Shown in pieces: positions 41,843 through 52,021 of a DNA stretch of 64,000 bases (position 1 is the stretch's first letter; every line of letters begins with the position of its first letter). The notes below the pieces were generated by a model. It had not been told where the DNA came from. It saw only the letters and a list, made by a program, of their open reading frames with translations, and did not search any database. The position numbers and the translations under genes are program-made. Origin of the DNA: Lucinisca nassula (Eukaryota > Mollusca > Bivalvia > Lucinida > Lucinidae); assembly GCA_963580285.1 (NCBI GenBank), contig OY757020.1, forward strand, positions 103,295,497 to 103,359,496. Direction: 5' to 3'.

Positions 41843-42121
41843 ATGGCTCAAGCTCAGTTGAATTTTACTGATGAAAGTTTAGAAGTTTTGAGAGGATATG
41901 GATTTGAAAATGTTGTGTGGTCTCCATTGTCCAAAACCATATCATGCCAGCTAGATGATACGTTTTCTTTGGTGATAAAGAAAACACACCATAATGTCTC
42001 TATTAGACTGAGAAAACAAACTCAGTCGATGTCACTGCCTTATAATATGTTTGAGACTTTATGCGATTTAAAAGAAAGTATACAACTGTTATCTTCATTT
42101 GTTGAAGGGAATTCGAAATGA
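41843..42121 (+). CDS. Small Polinton 2 protein, possibly PC4-like
   Basis: The frame opens upstream, but the first ATG is at 41843 and gives 92 residues. The C-terminal half (FSLVIKKTHHNVSIRLRK, then SMSLPYNMFETLCDLKESI) has the strand-strand-helix order seen in PC4/p15-type single-stranded-DNA-binding domains. That resemblance is by eye and weak. The stop overlaps the next start as ATGA, so the pair may be co-expressed. The frame is intact, unlike most of Polinton 2. Confidence 0.5.
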   Translation: MAQAQLNFTDESLEVLRGYGFENVVWSPLSKTISCQLDDTFSLVIKKTHHNVSIRLRKQTQSMSLPYNMFETLCDLKESIQLLSSFVEGNSK

Positions 42122-42456
42122 CAGATTGTAGATTATTGGAACTGGAGTTTAAATCTCCTGATCTTGTGTTTTACAAGAATAGGGTTAAAACTTTTGACTC
42201 TTGGTCGACGCAAATTCATCCAAATAAGTTCAGACTTTCGTCTGCCGGATTTTTCTATACTGGGAGGAGTGACATCGTAGAGTGTTTCTCTTGCGCAATA
42301 AGATTACATAAATGGAAAAAAGACGATAATCCATTAAAAGAACACATGCTTGTTTCACCAAATTGCTTATTTCTCAAAATTATAGGACAAGAGAATTCAA
42401 GTGATGACAAGCCTATAAGGCTTTCACTTCTTTATGGAGTCCCTGGAGCTCAGTAA
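42118..42456 (+). CDS. BIR-domain (inhibitor-of-apoptosis repeat) protein in Polinton 2
   Basis: A 112-residue protein dominated by one BIR domain. It shows VKTFDSWS, then SAGFFYTGRSDIVECFSC, the Trp in LHKWKKDDNP, EHMLVSPNCLF. The four zinc ligands Cys-x2-Cys, His and Cys are in place with normal spacing. BIR proteins bind caspases or their regulators, and several insect DNA viruses use them to block host cell death. A comparable role for this Polinton is inference. No RING domain follows. The gene overlaps its upstream neighbour by ATGA, and the frame is intact. Polinton 1 has no equivalent. Capture from a host gene is likely. Confidence 0.85.
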   Translation: MTDCRLLELEFKSPDLVFYKNRVKTFDSWSTQIHPNKFRLSSAGFFYTGRSDIVECFSCAIRLHKWKKDDNPLKEHMLVSPNCLFLKIIGQENSSDDKPIRLSLLYGVPGAQ

Positions 42457-42557
42457 ACGGTGTAACAGCTTTCCAAGATGGCGGTGATCCACAACTCATT
42501 GACCTGGAAAAGATTTGAATTTGAATTTTCCGTTATCATCTATATACATCTATATAA

Positions 42558-43349
42558 ATGCGACTAACTCGAGCAAGAGCTAAACATTATTTCGCTAACC
42601 TTCAAAGTGAGAACTTATATGGACAGAATGGCTTGTTCGAGGGATCAGGGACTGAACAAATTATTTGTCTAAATCGCGACGGAAGTAAGGGCGAGGATTG
42701 TGGCCACGTAAAATCGATTTAAGCCCCCCAGTGGAAATCTTCCACTGACCGTTCCAAGGCGGCTCTTCTGTGGCGATTTATTTATGTTGTTGTTTGTTAC
42801 TTACTGTATGTATCACTTGTGTCTTTTGGTTTTGGATGGCCATTTTGTGGGAAAGTAACTGATCTTATGGCCTTCCTTTGTTTAGGTTTCCATTATGGTC
42901 TGGTCGCTTAATGTTTGTATTTCTTTCCCTTTGGTTTCTTTTATGGGTGGAGTAAGTTAATTGTATCAATTCCTGATCTTTGTTTTACTTCTATTTGTTT
43001 AGATTTTACAACTGAACAATATAGTGACGATGAACGAGTAGACTCAATGCTAACAAATTATGATGAAAGAGAGTTTGATAACGTTCCGATAGACCATGCT
43101 ACAGCTCCTTCAACTAGTGTCATGATTATGAATTCTTACTTTGACTTCATATATGCGAAAGCCTTGCATGAAATTAAAGGAGTGACAATGAAGAAAAGCT
43201 GCTATGGTTGTGAAATAAACCATCCATCACAAACACAACATGACTGTCTTATGAACTATGCAGAGTGTGATGATGATGCATATCAACTTGACTTATATTT
43301 TGAAGATATGTTGAAAGTTGTCAATGAACAAGACATTATTCAGTCATGA
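42558..43349 (+). pseudogene. Polinton 2 Cys/His protein, split by a Penelope end
   Basis: Homologue of 12115-12720, recognised by CYGCEINHPSQTQHDC near 43200. The first 34 codons (42558-42659) and the rest (43020-43349) are in matching frame, separated by an insertion flanked by ACTGAACAA on both sides. Without the insertion the coding frame would be open. It lies upstream of the integrase here, but downstream of the capsid gene in Polinton 1. Confidence 0.8.
42660..43010 (+). mobile_element. Truncated Penelope 3' region with target duplication
   Basis: Plus-orientation copy of the inner 350 bases of the family's 3' region, missing its beginning. ACTGAACAA occurs at 42651-42659 and 43011-43019. 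It could be a target duplication, or microhomology, since this word is also part of the element. Confidence 0.8.
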
Positions 43350-43689
43350 GAAGATATTGTACGTGTTTCTGACATTTCACCTGAGATAATTGACTTGCAT
43401 AAGATGGTTATCACCAGCAAGGATTTTCAAGAAGTGATGCAAAACAACAGTGGAAAAACAAAATGAAGAAGATGATATTAACAATTTCACGTTTAGAAAA
43501 AAGATTATTTCAGTGACTGAACTATGACTTTTCCAGTAAGAGTTTTAAAGATTAAATTATAGATGTCATATTCACGACTGATGTTTCATTAAAAGTGTTA
43601 TATGCTTCATTATCTTGATTATAGAGTAATGAAATAGTATATGTTTTAGAATAGATTCTTTGTTTATCAATTTTGTCTCATTTTTATTC
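43350..43689. other. Intergenic, AT-rich
   Basis: Sequence after the Cys/His gene with no open frame of interest. A possible polymerase remnant was considered and not supported. Confidence 0.4.
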
Positions 43690-44085
43690 TTATCATATTT
43701 GTTTTTACAGCCCTTCAAGAATATTTCGCTTATAAAATTACAAATAGATATAAACAAAAATAGCTGCGATATATTTTAAACTCTCATTTTTGCAGCCCTT
43801 CAGAAATATTTCAATTCATTTTACAACCCTTCAAGACTTTTTGGCTAATAAAATTACAGCCCTTCAAGAATATTTCGCTTATAGATATAAACAAAAATAG
43901 CTGCGATATTTTTCAAAAATAGCTGCGATATTTTTTTAAACTCTCATTTTTACAGCCCTTCAAGAATATTTCACTTCATTTTACAACCCTTCAAGACTTT
44001 TTGGCTAATAAAATTACAGCCCTTTAAGAGTATTTCACTTATAAAACCTTTCAAGTCATTTTAAAACCCTAATAGATTATTTCAA
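43690..44085. repeat. Tandem repeat upstream of the Polinton 2 integrase
   Basis: CAGCCCTTCAAGAATATTTC, AAAAATAGCTGCGATAT and ACTCTCATTTTTACAG recur, with an overall period of about 140-150, at about 43708, 43793, 43857, 43956 and 44018. The variant ACAACCCTTCAAGACTTTTTGG alternates. It fills the intergenic space and may hold control signals. Confidence 0.7.
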
Positions 44086-44127
44086 CTACAAACCTCTTAA
44101 CGAAGTAGACTTGTATTAGTTGTCAAC

Positions 44128-45166
44128 ATGAACAAGGTTCAGAAGGATAAGATTTTGTCTAAATATTATTACAACCCAAAACAACCGAGTGGATATTCTG
44201 GAGCAACAAAACTTAAGAAGGTGTTGGATAAGCAGTATCCTGGAACATTTAGTTTATACTTTATCAAGAAATGGCTAAACAATCAAGACTCTTATGCACT
44301 GCAGAAACAAGTGAAACATAAATTTATCACTCCCCGTGTACAAGTATCGGGTTTGAATGATCAAGCTGACATTGACCTAATGTCTGCTGAAAACATTTCG
44401 AAATATAATGATGGAGTAAAATATTTGTTAATCGTAATAGATATTTTTTCACGGTTTCTTTTTGCAAGGCAACTACTTAACAAAACATCCCAGGCGGTGT
44501 TAGCTGCAATAAAATATATATTTAAAGTAAGAATATTTACCAAGATCAGATCTGACAAAGGTTCGGAATTTGTTAATAAAACTTTTAAGAAATTTATGAA
44601 AGAAAGTAGGGTCTACTTTTTTACTATACAGAATAAACCTAAGGCAAACTATGCAGAGAGGGTCCAGCGAATTCTGAGAATCATGATCTTTAGAATGATC
44701 AGGAATCAACGTACTTACAGGTATATTGATACCTGCAACAAACAAAAGACAACGAAGCTGATGTATGGGCATATTTGTATTTGAAACCAGTGAAACGTAG
44801 AAAAACAATACAGACATTTAAATTCAAAGTCGGAGATTTAGTTCGGTTAAGTTACATAAAACACCCATTTCTAAGAACCTATCAGCAGCAATATACATCC
44901 GAGGTGTTTAAAATAAAAAGCAGATTGTTTAAACAAGGGATACCTCTCTATAAAATAACTGATTTAAATAATGAGTCAATTTTAGGTTATGTGTACGAGA
45001 ATGAAATGTTTCGAATAAACAAAACAGACGAATCTGATTGGTTCATCTACAAAATCCCGAAAAAAAAGAAAAGTGAAAGGAAAAGTTCAATATTTAGTTC
45101 AATGGGAAGGGTTTCCAAAATCATTTAATAGTTGGGTTGATGCGAATCAAATAAAGGAAAAGTGAT
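44128..45166 (+). pseudogene. Polinton 2 integrase, frameshifted
   Basis: Homologue of 8147-9211. The catalytic core has DIDLMS, SDKGSEF and NYAERVQ, so all three acidic positions remain. A deletion or shift near 44750-44790 joins the core to the C-terminal part in another frame. A final shift near 45070 precedes the chromodomain (YLVQWEGFPKSFNSWV), which ends with a stop at about 45166. N-terminal layout matches Polinton 1 at low identity. Confidence 0.85.
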
Positions 45167-45620
45167 AATGGAGCGGTACGTGTACATTTGCGATGGAGAC
45201 AGCAGTCAGTATTTTAACGATAACGCTCCATGCAAATTTAAAGTACAGTTGAAAACCCCATTGAACTTTGATGGCTTTTGGAAGGTGTCTTTGAGAGAAC
45301 TCAGTTTGAAACAGAATTCAAAACTGAGAGGAAAAGATGTGTCAAACACTTTGTTCATTTATTCGAATATATGTATGGAAAGTATTCTTAATGGAAGCGA
45401 ATACGCACTTCTCAGAAGAGTAGAATGAAGTTAAAGAAATGGTTGGCAGTATATTTTCGAGTCACCATTTTATCTGTCACTGAAAAGAAATGAATTTCAA
45501 GAGTTGGAATTAGTTATAAAAACGGCTGATGGAAAACTTGCTTCATTTATAACTTCGCCTGTATACGTTACACTTCATTTTAAACGTTATCCATTTTTCT
45601 CTAATTATGAGTCTGTCTAA
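45162..45620 (+). pseudogene. Polinton 2 minor capsid protein, shortened and frameshifted
   Basis: Begins with ICDGDSSQYFNDNAPCKFKV and FWKVSLREL, the N-terminal pattern of the penton-like protein at 9507-10367. After about 85 codons the frame breaks. The C-terminal strand (YVTLHFKRYPFF) is readable near 45575-45615. Only about 150 codons remain of an expected 280, so much of the middle is deleted. Confidence 0.75.
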
Positions 45621-46081
45621 TCTCTACGTTCCAGATCCACAAAAGTGGATTATGTTTTTCAAAAATAAGAATCAAATTGGTAAAGGTGTTGGTATACCTC
45701 ACAAACTGTGTTTGAATGAGAGTCAGGTGTCTGTCAATGCCGTCTCTCCAGCAGAACAAACAGTTGACCAAGCCAAAAGTGAACTGAAAAGATAATTTAA
45801 GTAATTCAGAAAATGTTGCCACTGTTCATAAAAAACCTGAACGTCGCAGAGGTCGGAACTCTAGAAAGAAAACGGTTAGTCGAAAAGTATCTGTAAAACC
45901 ATCAAGAAAAAAGCGGATAAACAAGAAATCATTCAGACTTAAACGTGGAAAGTTGATTGATAAGAAATCTTCAGAGCAAGGACTTAAACTGAGCAGCAAT
46001 AGGAATAAAAAAATTTCAAAAAAGAAACGGATAATAAAATCGTCGACCAAAATAAAAGCTTCTGACATTTTTAACAACTAA
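45607..46081 (+). pseudogene. Polinton 2 basic virion-type protein, frameshifted
   Basis: Starts MSLSNLYVPDPQKWIMFF, then shifts frame at about 45795 and continues with a very basic stretch (KKPERRRGRNSRKK, SVKPSRKKRINKK) to a stop just before the major capsid start. Position and composition equal 10367-10810, although similarity is mostly in charge. It overlaps the preceding gene by 14 bases. Confidence 0.65.
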
Positions 46082-46082
46082 G

Positions 46083-47396
46083 ATGTCTTATTTTACGCAG
46101 GAAGGATTCAGCGAAGGAGTACCCGACAATTTGATGTTGTTCGATTTACCACCAACTCAAGTAGCTGTGAATGATGTATACTATCAAAAAGTGCGAGCAC
46201 TGTCTCAGGTGTCAGATGATTCACCAATTGAATTTCGAATAAGTGGACAGAACTCAATGGACTATCTCGATTTAAAAGGTACACAGTTGCATGTAAAACT
46301 GAAAGTGACTAATGCAAATGGTACCGACATTACGAGTAAGAAAGTAGGACCAGTGAACTTATTTTTACAAGCACTGTTTTCAGCCACAGAGGTTACGCTG
46401 CAAAACAAGGCTATAATAACTTGTAACTATAACCCATACCGTGCTATGATCCATACACTCATGCATTATGGTCATGACGCTGCATCGTCCCAGCTGTTAT
46501 CTCAGTTATTCATAAAAGACAATAATGATCATCCTGAAGATTGTGATGCTGAAGGAGGTAACAATGGATTATACATGAGACATCAAATAATCGCTACTTC
46601 TAAGACATTTGACCTTCAGGGACCAATATATCACAGCTTGTTTACTACAAAAAGATACTTGTTAAACCAAGTTGATGTCAAGCTGAAACTATATCGAAGT
46701 TCTTCAGCGTTTTGTCTGTCTGCCTGTGATACCTCGCCTGATTTCAAAGTGGAGATTTTAGATATTTACTTACTTGTAAAAAACTTAGGGTGAATCCAGC
46801 GCTCATTATTGCCCACTCAGAGATGTTGAAAAGCAGCACAGCAAAGTATCCATTTGATAGCGTCGATTGTCGCTCTCAGTCTTGCAGCTGGAAGCACAAT
46901 GTTTACATGGGATAATCTCTTTCAAGGTCACAGACCAAATCGAGTCATAGTGGGATTTGTAAAATCAAAAGCATTATCTGGAGATTACAAATCAAATCCG
47001 TTTCATTTTTTGAACTGTAATATTCAAAGTATATGTTTATATGTTGATGGAATTCCCGTTGGAGGAAATCCATTAAAGCTCAACTTTGATCAAACAGACG
47101 GTCGATCATTCATGCGAGCCTATACAAATTTGTTTCTTATAAATGGGACATGGAATAAAAATGTAGGACTCGACCTGTCTACGACAGATTTTGCAAATAC
47201 ATCAACTTTATTTGCATTTCAGCTAGAACCCATGTTCCCAGATGATACAAAGTTTCTGTCACTCGTAAAAACAGGTCATGTTCGATTAGATGTTCAGTTT
47301 AAACAGGCGCTTTCTGAAACAACAAGCTGCATTGTGTATAGTGAATCACCTGGATTTTTTCAAATTAATAAAGAAAGGGACATAATCACAGAATGA
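46083..47396 (+). pseudogene. Polinton 2 major capsid protein, frameshifted
   Basis: The first block (236 codons) has PIEFRISGQNSMDYLDLKGT, FLQALFSATEVTL and YNPYRAMIHTLMHYG, paralleling the Polinton 1 coat protein. Two frame changes at about 46790 and 46870 lead into the second block with [28 protein letters not shown] and the C-terminal strand SCIVYSES. Total length is close to the intact 431 residues. Confidence 0.85.
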
Positions 47397-47906
47397 ACAC
47401 TTCAGAACTTCAGTGTTGTATAGACTGCAGTTCTGTCTTAAAACAAACACGTGGTTGGTGTCTTTGCTGCAGATCAACTTCCATTCAAACGTAACCGTTC
47501 TTTCGGTTTTATTGCTAATACAGATAATCATAACATGGAGGGAAAGCACTGGTGTAGCTTTTACTTCCCAAATCAAAATATTGTAGAATTTTTTGACAGC
47601 TATGGTAAAAGTATAGACCATTACAACAGTTACTTTTGTGACTATGTGTCAACTGTGCCTACTGTTACTGTGAATTCTAAACAGTTGCAAAGTGTAAATA
47701 GTGATGTATGTGGAATGTACTGTTTATTTTTCCTAATGCATAGGATTAATCGTGTTTCTTTTCATGATATTGTCAATATGTTTTCAAATAATACTGAATA
47801 TAACGATGAATTTGTATATGATAATATTTTCAATAGCTTTCCAGCATGTACAGCAGATCACTGTTTATATAATCAAAGTTGTAAACCTTTAATAAAATTT
47901 TTGTAA
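47394..47906 (+). pseudogene. Polinton 2 adenain-like protease, frameshifted near its start
   Basis: The start at 47394 overlaps the coat protein stop. The frame shifts near 47440, then reads VFAADQLP, GKHWCSFYF (His), FFDSYGK (Asp) and DVCGMYCLFF (Cys), the complete triad. It directly follows the coat protein gene, whereas in Polinton 1 the Cys/His gene lies between them. Confidence 0.82.
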
Positions 47907-47977
47907 TATTTAACTACTTATTCTAGTTATTATTATGTTCCTGCTTATTTCATTGTTAACCGGTAAAGGTGTACGTC

Positions 47978-48645
47978 ATGGCGGATGCACTCATAAAGTT
48001 TGAATGTCCAGCAACATGTTTCATATCAGGGGCAAGTGGATGTGGCAAAACGACTTTCATTTTTAAACTGTTGAAACAGGCTAGGTATATGTTTCAAAAT
48101 ATTCCTAAGAAAATCGTTTATTGCTATTCTACGTATCAGTCTCTGTATGATGATATGAAACGAGAAGTAGAACATGTCGACTTTTTTGAGGGACTACCTT
48201 CTAAGGACGATATGGACACATGGTCTTTTGAAACAGGTTTTAAAATTTTGATTTTAGATGACTTAGTACAGCAGGCGTCAACAAGTGTAGATATTGTTAA
48301 TTTATTTACAATCTATAGCCATCACAAAAATTTTTCTGTATTTTCGTTGTGCAAAATTTATTTTCGGGTGGAAAACATTACAGAACGATTAGTCTAAACA
48401 CACATTATTTTGTGCTTTTTAATAATCAAAGGGATCAACTACAGGTTCAAACTTTGGCGAAGCAGATGTTTCCAGGGGAAACAAAATATTTCATGGATGC
48501 TTTCAAAAAGGCTACAAAAAAGAAATATAATTTTTTGTTGGTGGATATAAGTTCACACTCAGATCCACTTTATAAGTTGAGAACTGACATATTTCCTGAT
48601 CAGTTGATGATAGTGTTTCGACCTGAGAAAGAGAAATATGAGTAA
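47978..48645 (+). pseudogene. Polinton 2 packaging ATPase, frameshifted
   Basis: Starts MADALIKFECPATCFISG with Walker A GASGCGKTT and Walker B ILILDDLV. The frame shifts at about 48350. The second part reads RTISLNTHYFVLFNNQRD, matching the same segment of the Polinton 1 ATPase, and ends eight bases into the next gene. Confidence 0.85.
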
Positions 48646-48952
48646 TAAATTAAGAAAGGAAAGATATTTCTTAAAATTTCTGTTGAACACCAATGAAAAA
48701 CAGCAAAGACTTCTCATTAAACACGTAACAAAAAGTCAGATGGATTTTATTGTAGAAATTGTTTTTAATGCATTAAATGGTAATTTGTCTCTTTCAACAG
48801 ATAACAAAAAGAAGCTGAAACGTTATCGTCATGTCATTCGACAACTAGTTTCAAAAAGACTGTCTCGTTCTAGAAGAAAGAAAATTCTTATAAAATATAT
48901 TAAGCAGATCATTTTATTGCTCAAACCTTGTGAAACATGGCTCAAGAATTAG
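48638..48952 (+). CDS. Polinton 2 basic protein, homologue of the 6974 family
   Basis: A 104-residue, Lys/Arg-rich helical protein with the core plan of 6248-6928 and 6974-7372 (ALNGNLSLSTDNKKKLKRYR, then VIRQLVSKRLSRSRRKKIL). The glycine-rich hydrophobic tail is replaced or lost after a probable shift. Start and end overlap the neighbouring genes. Only one such gene exists here, against two in Polinton 1. Confidence 0.65.
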   Translation: MSNKLRKERYFLKFLLNTNEKQQRLLIKHVTKSQMDFIVEIVFNALNGNLSLSTDNKKKLKRYRHVIRQLVSKRLSRSRRKKILIKYIKQIILLLKPCETWLKN

Positions 48953-49245
48953 TGCTTGTTCCGAAAACGAAATATGATCATCTGCTTCAGAAAACTGGAG
49001 AAACCAATACAGTTAAAGCGTCAAGTCCAGACAGTAACTGCAAAAAAGAGGAATCTGTCTCGAATCCAGCAGACAAAACACAGACAGGAGGCATGCCTGT
49101 GAAGCATTCAATAATGAAAATCGACAAAGAACCTAGAAAACTTTATGTTAAACGAGCGTATTCTACTATTGGTAAGTTTAGCCCAAGTTTAAAGAAACAA
49201 AAGGAATCTAAGCTTAAACGTAATTGGATTGAATATAACATTTGA
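48937..49245 (+). CDS. Polinton 2 small protein, shortened equivalent of 7374-8150
   Basis: A 102-residue protein starting MAQELVLVPKTKYDHLL, comparable with the Polinton 1 start at 7374. It then has GGMPVKHSIMKID and a basic C-terminus. The conserved block with GSNIIDLVNDVI is missing, so this is a truncated or different version. Assignment rests mainly on position. Confidence 0.5.
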   Translation: MAQELVLVPKTKYDHLLQKTGETNTVKASSPDSNCKKEESVSNPADKTQTGGMPVKHSIMKIDKEPRKLYVKRAYSTIGKFSPSLKKQKESKLKRNWIEYNI

Positions 49246-49467
49246 TTTGATTGGTCAATAAGGTTGAGTGTGAATGTTTAACTTTTGTAAAACAGTGTAT
49301 AGCAAATTAGTACGAACCTAGTTCTTAGTCATGGCGGATAAAAAAGTTTGAATATAACATTTGATTTGATTGGTCAATAAGGTTGATTGTGAATGTTTAA
49401 CTTTTGTAAAACAGTGTATAGCAAATTAGTACGAACCTTGTTCTCAGTCATGGCGGATAAAAAAGTT
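49227..49467 (+). repeat. Direct duplication of about 120 bp over a gene start
   Basis: GAATATAACATTTGATTTG through ATGGCGGATAAAAAAGTT occurs twice, at about 49227-49347 and 49348-49467, with few differences. The unit includes the promoter-proximal sequence and start codon of the next gene; only the second start leads into the open frame. Confidence 0.85.
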
Positions 49468-52014
49468 CATGCATTAAAGAGGAAATTAGACGAGGGTGGT
49501 AATAATGAGATGGAAAAAATAGCTAAGTCAGAATATCAGTGTGCTACTTGCTTTAAAACATTCAGCGAAAAGCGAACTTTAACGAGACATGTTTTGACTC
49601 ACCAGACATTCCATCAGTGTGGAGTTTGTGGGAAAAAGTTTAGACGTAGAGATCATCTTAGCACACATCAGAAAAGAAAAACATTCTCAAGCGGGTGGAC
49701 AAGTTAATGAGTCCAAACAAAGTGATATACCTGACAGAAATAATTTTCCTTCCACAGTGAGGCTTGATCATGACTACATCAGGTCACCTTCACGTACAGA
49801 TACTGCTGTGGGAACATCAATGGCGGACCACAATTACTCTGGATCCAACATACCTGTGAATGGAATATCAAGTATTGCAAACAATGATCATGACTACGCT
49901 AGATCATTCTCTCCTGCAGACACTCACATCAGTGATCATACATACATAAAACGTTCAACAACGAAACAGAGTGCTTTAAATGATGCTATTCATGACGATA
50001 TAATTGTTCCAAACAAGGGAGAGAAATATGATATGTTAACTTTCTTTGCCAACGTTAAATCTGAAGTAGAGAAGTTTTTAAAATCACGGCTACAAACAAA
50101 TGGAAATAAATGGTATTTATCTGTTCAAGTGGAGTTGATAAAGGACACACAAGATGCTGACATTATTACAAGTACTCCTCACTTCAGAAGTCTTACGAAC
50201 GCTACGTTGAACATTGATACTTTCGAGCAACACACACTGAATGAGAGTTTCCAGAAAATGTTCGAAAGCTTTGAAAAATATATAAGAGAAAGCTCTGGGT
50301 GGGTTCTAAAAAAGGTTGTCAGTTTACCCATCCACACTGTCATGTATTCTCCAATTTCAGCATCGAGTTAGATTGATCTACCATATCCTTTGAGACGTTC
50401 TCAAAGTCTCTTGAATATTAGAAATTTAGACAAAAAATGTTTTCTTTGGAGTTGTCTCGCTTCCATACACCCTTCAGACTCTCCTCTGGTAAGTGAATAT
50501 ACACCTTATGAAAATGAACTTAACATTAGTGGCATTAGCTACCCAGTGGGGATACAGGACATTAATAAATTTGAAACCCAGAATCCATCTTTTTCAGTCA
50601 GTGTGTTTGCATATGATGATCATGATATTTTGCCAATGCGAAGCATTGCGGAAGACTACACCATGTAAATTTACTATTATTAAAGTCAGATACAAAGTCA
50701 CATTACTGCTTAATAAAAAACTTAAATAATTTTTTGCGTAAAGCAAAACAAAGCACGAACCATTGTTTTTACTGTCCTTACTGTTTACATGGCTTTACAA
50801 AAGAAACTTTACAAGCTGTACACGGTGAACAAAAAATAGAATTGCCCTCAAATAAAGACTGTTTCCTCGAATTTAAAGATTATGAAAAACAACTTTGAGA
50901 CGTTAAATGTACCACAATCTACGTCGAATCTCGAGAATAAGGCCACTCAACAGATTCAATTATTAGAACCGTGTTCTTTCGGTTATAAAGTTGTATCTAC
51001 TGATGAAAACTTTGCAAAAGACACTGTTACATACCGAGGTCCTGATGCTGCAAAAAAATTAATAGAATCGCTTTTAAGGGAAAGTCATGAAATAGAACAA
51101 AGACTTCAGAACCCCAAACCATTAACTTTATCAAAAGAAGAAGAAGTGGCGTTCAATGTAGCCGATAAATGTTGTATTTGTAAAAAGCGTTTTACAAATC
51201 TGGATACGAGGGCAAGACATCATGAACACCCGTCTGGTAAATGCATTGGTGCTAGTCATATGCATTGCAACCTACAATGTAAACAAGCTAATTTTATCCC
51301 TGTTATTTTTCACGGTCTAAAAAAATTTGATAGTCATTTACTTTGTCAGGGCATTGGCTATTTCAAAGATCAGAAACTTAAATGCATTCCTCAAACAATG
51401 GAAAAATACATAAGTTTTAGTATTGGGAGGCTTCGTTTCATTGATTCATTTGGATTTTTACCGTCCTCATTGGAAACTTTGGTTGATAATTTAGCTCAAA
51501 ATGGTTTGCAATCGTTTCATTACTTTCAAAACGAAATTAAAGAACACGCAGATATTTTGTTAAGAAAGGGTGTGTATCCTTATGAATACATGGACAGCTG
51601 GGAAAAGTTCAATGAAACACAGCTTCCACCCTTTTCAAATTTTTACTCATCTGTAAAGAAAGAGCACATTTCAGACGAAGATTATGCTCATGCAAGGCAT
51701 GTGTTTGAATTATTATAAAGTCCCTTGGACACTATCACGATCTGTATGTAAAAACAGATGTTTTGCTGTTGACTGATGTTTTTGAACAATTTAGAAATAT
51801 GTCACAGCAGTGTTATGACCTTGACCCTTGTCATTTTTCCACCAGTCCAGGACTTAGTTGGCAGGCGATGCTTAAAATGACGGGGGTAACGCTTGAGCTC
51901 ATGACTGATATAGACCAGATACTATTTATTGAACAAGGAATTAGAGGGGGCATAAGTCAAATTTCAAATAGATATTAAAAGGCTAATAATCAACATCTAG
52001 AAAATTATGATCCT
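49450..52014 (+). pseudogene. polB: Polinton 2 polymerase, N-terminal part with C2H2 fingers
   Basis: From the ATG at 49450 there are two C2H2 fingers (CATCFKTFSEKRTLTRHVLTH and CGVCGKKFRRRDHLSTH). After a slip in an A-run near 49680 come the polymerase N-terminal region (FQKMFESFEKYIRESSGWVL), a nonsense codon at 50369-50371, and shifts near 50660. A junction near 50896 lacks the Exo I segment expected before ETLNV. Exo II (FHGLKKFDSHLL) and, after a shift near 51720, Exo III (TDVLLLTDVFEQFR) remain. The part ends at about 52014, where a Penelope copy starts. It continues at 60684 and 63944. Unlike Polinton 1, it lies last in the gene order. Confidence 0.85.
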
Positions 52015-52021
52015 TCAAAAG

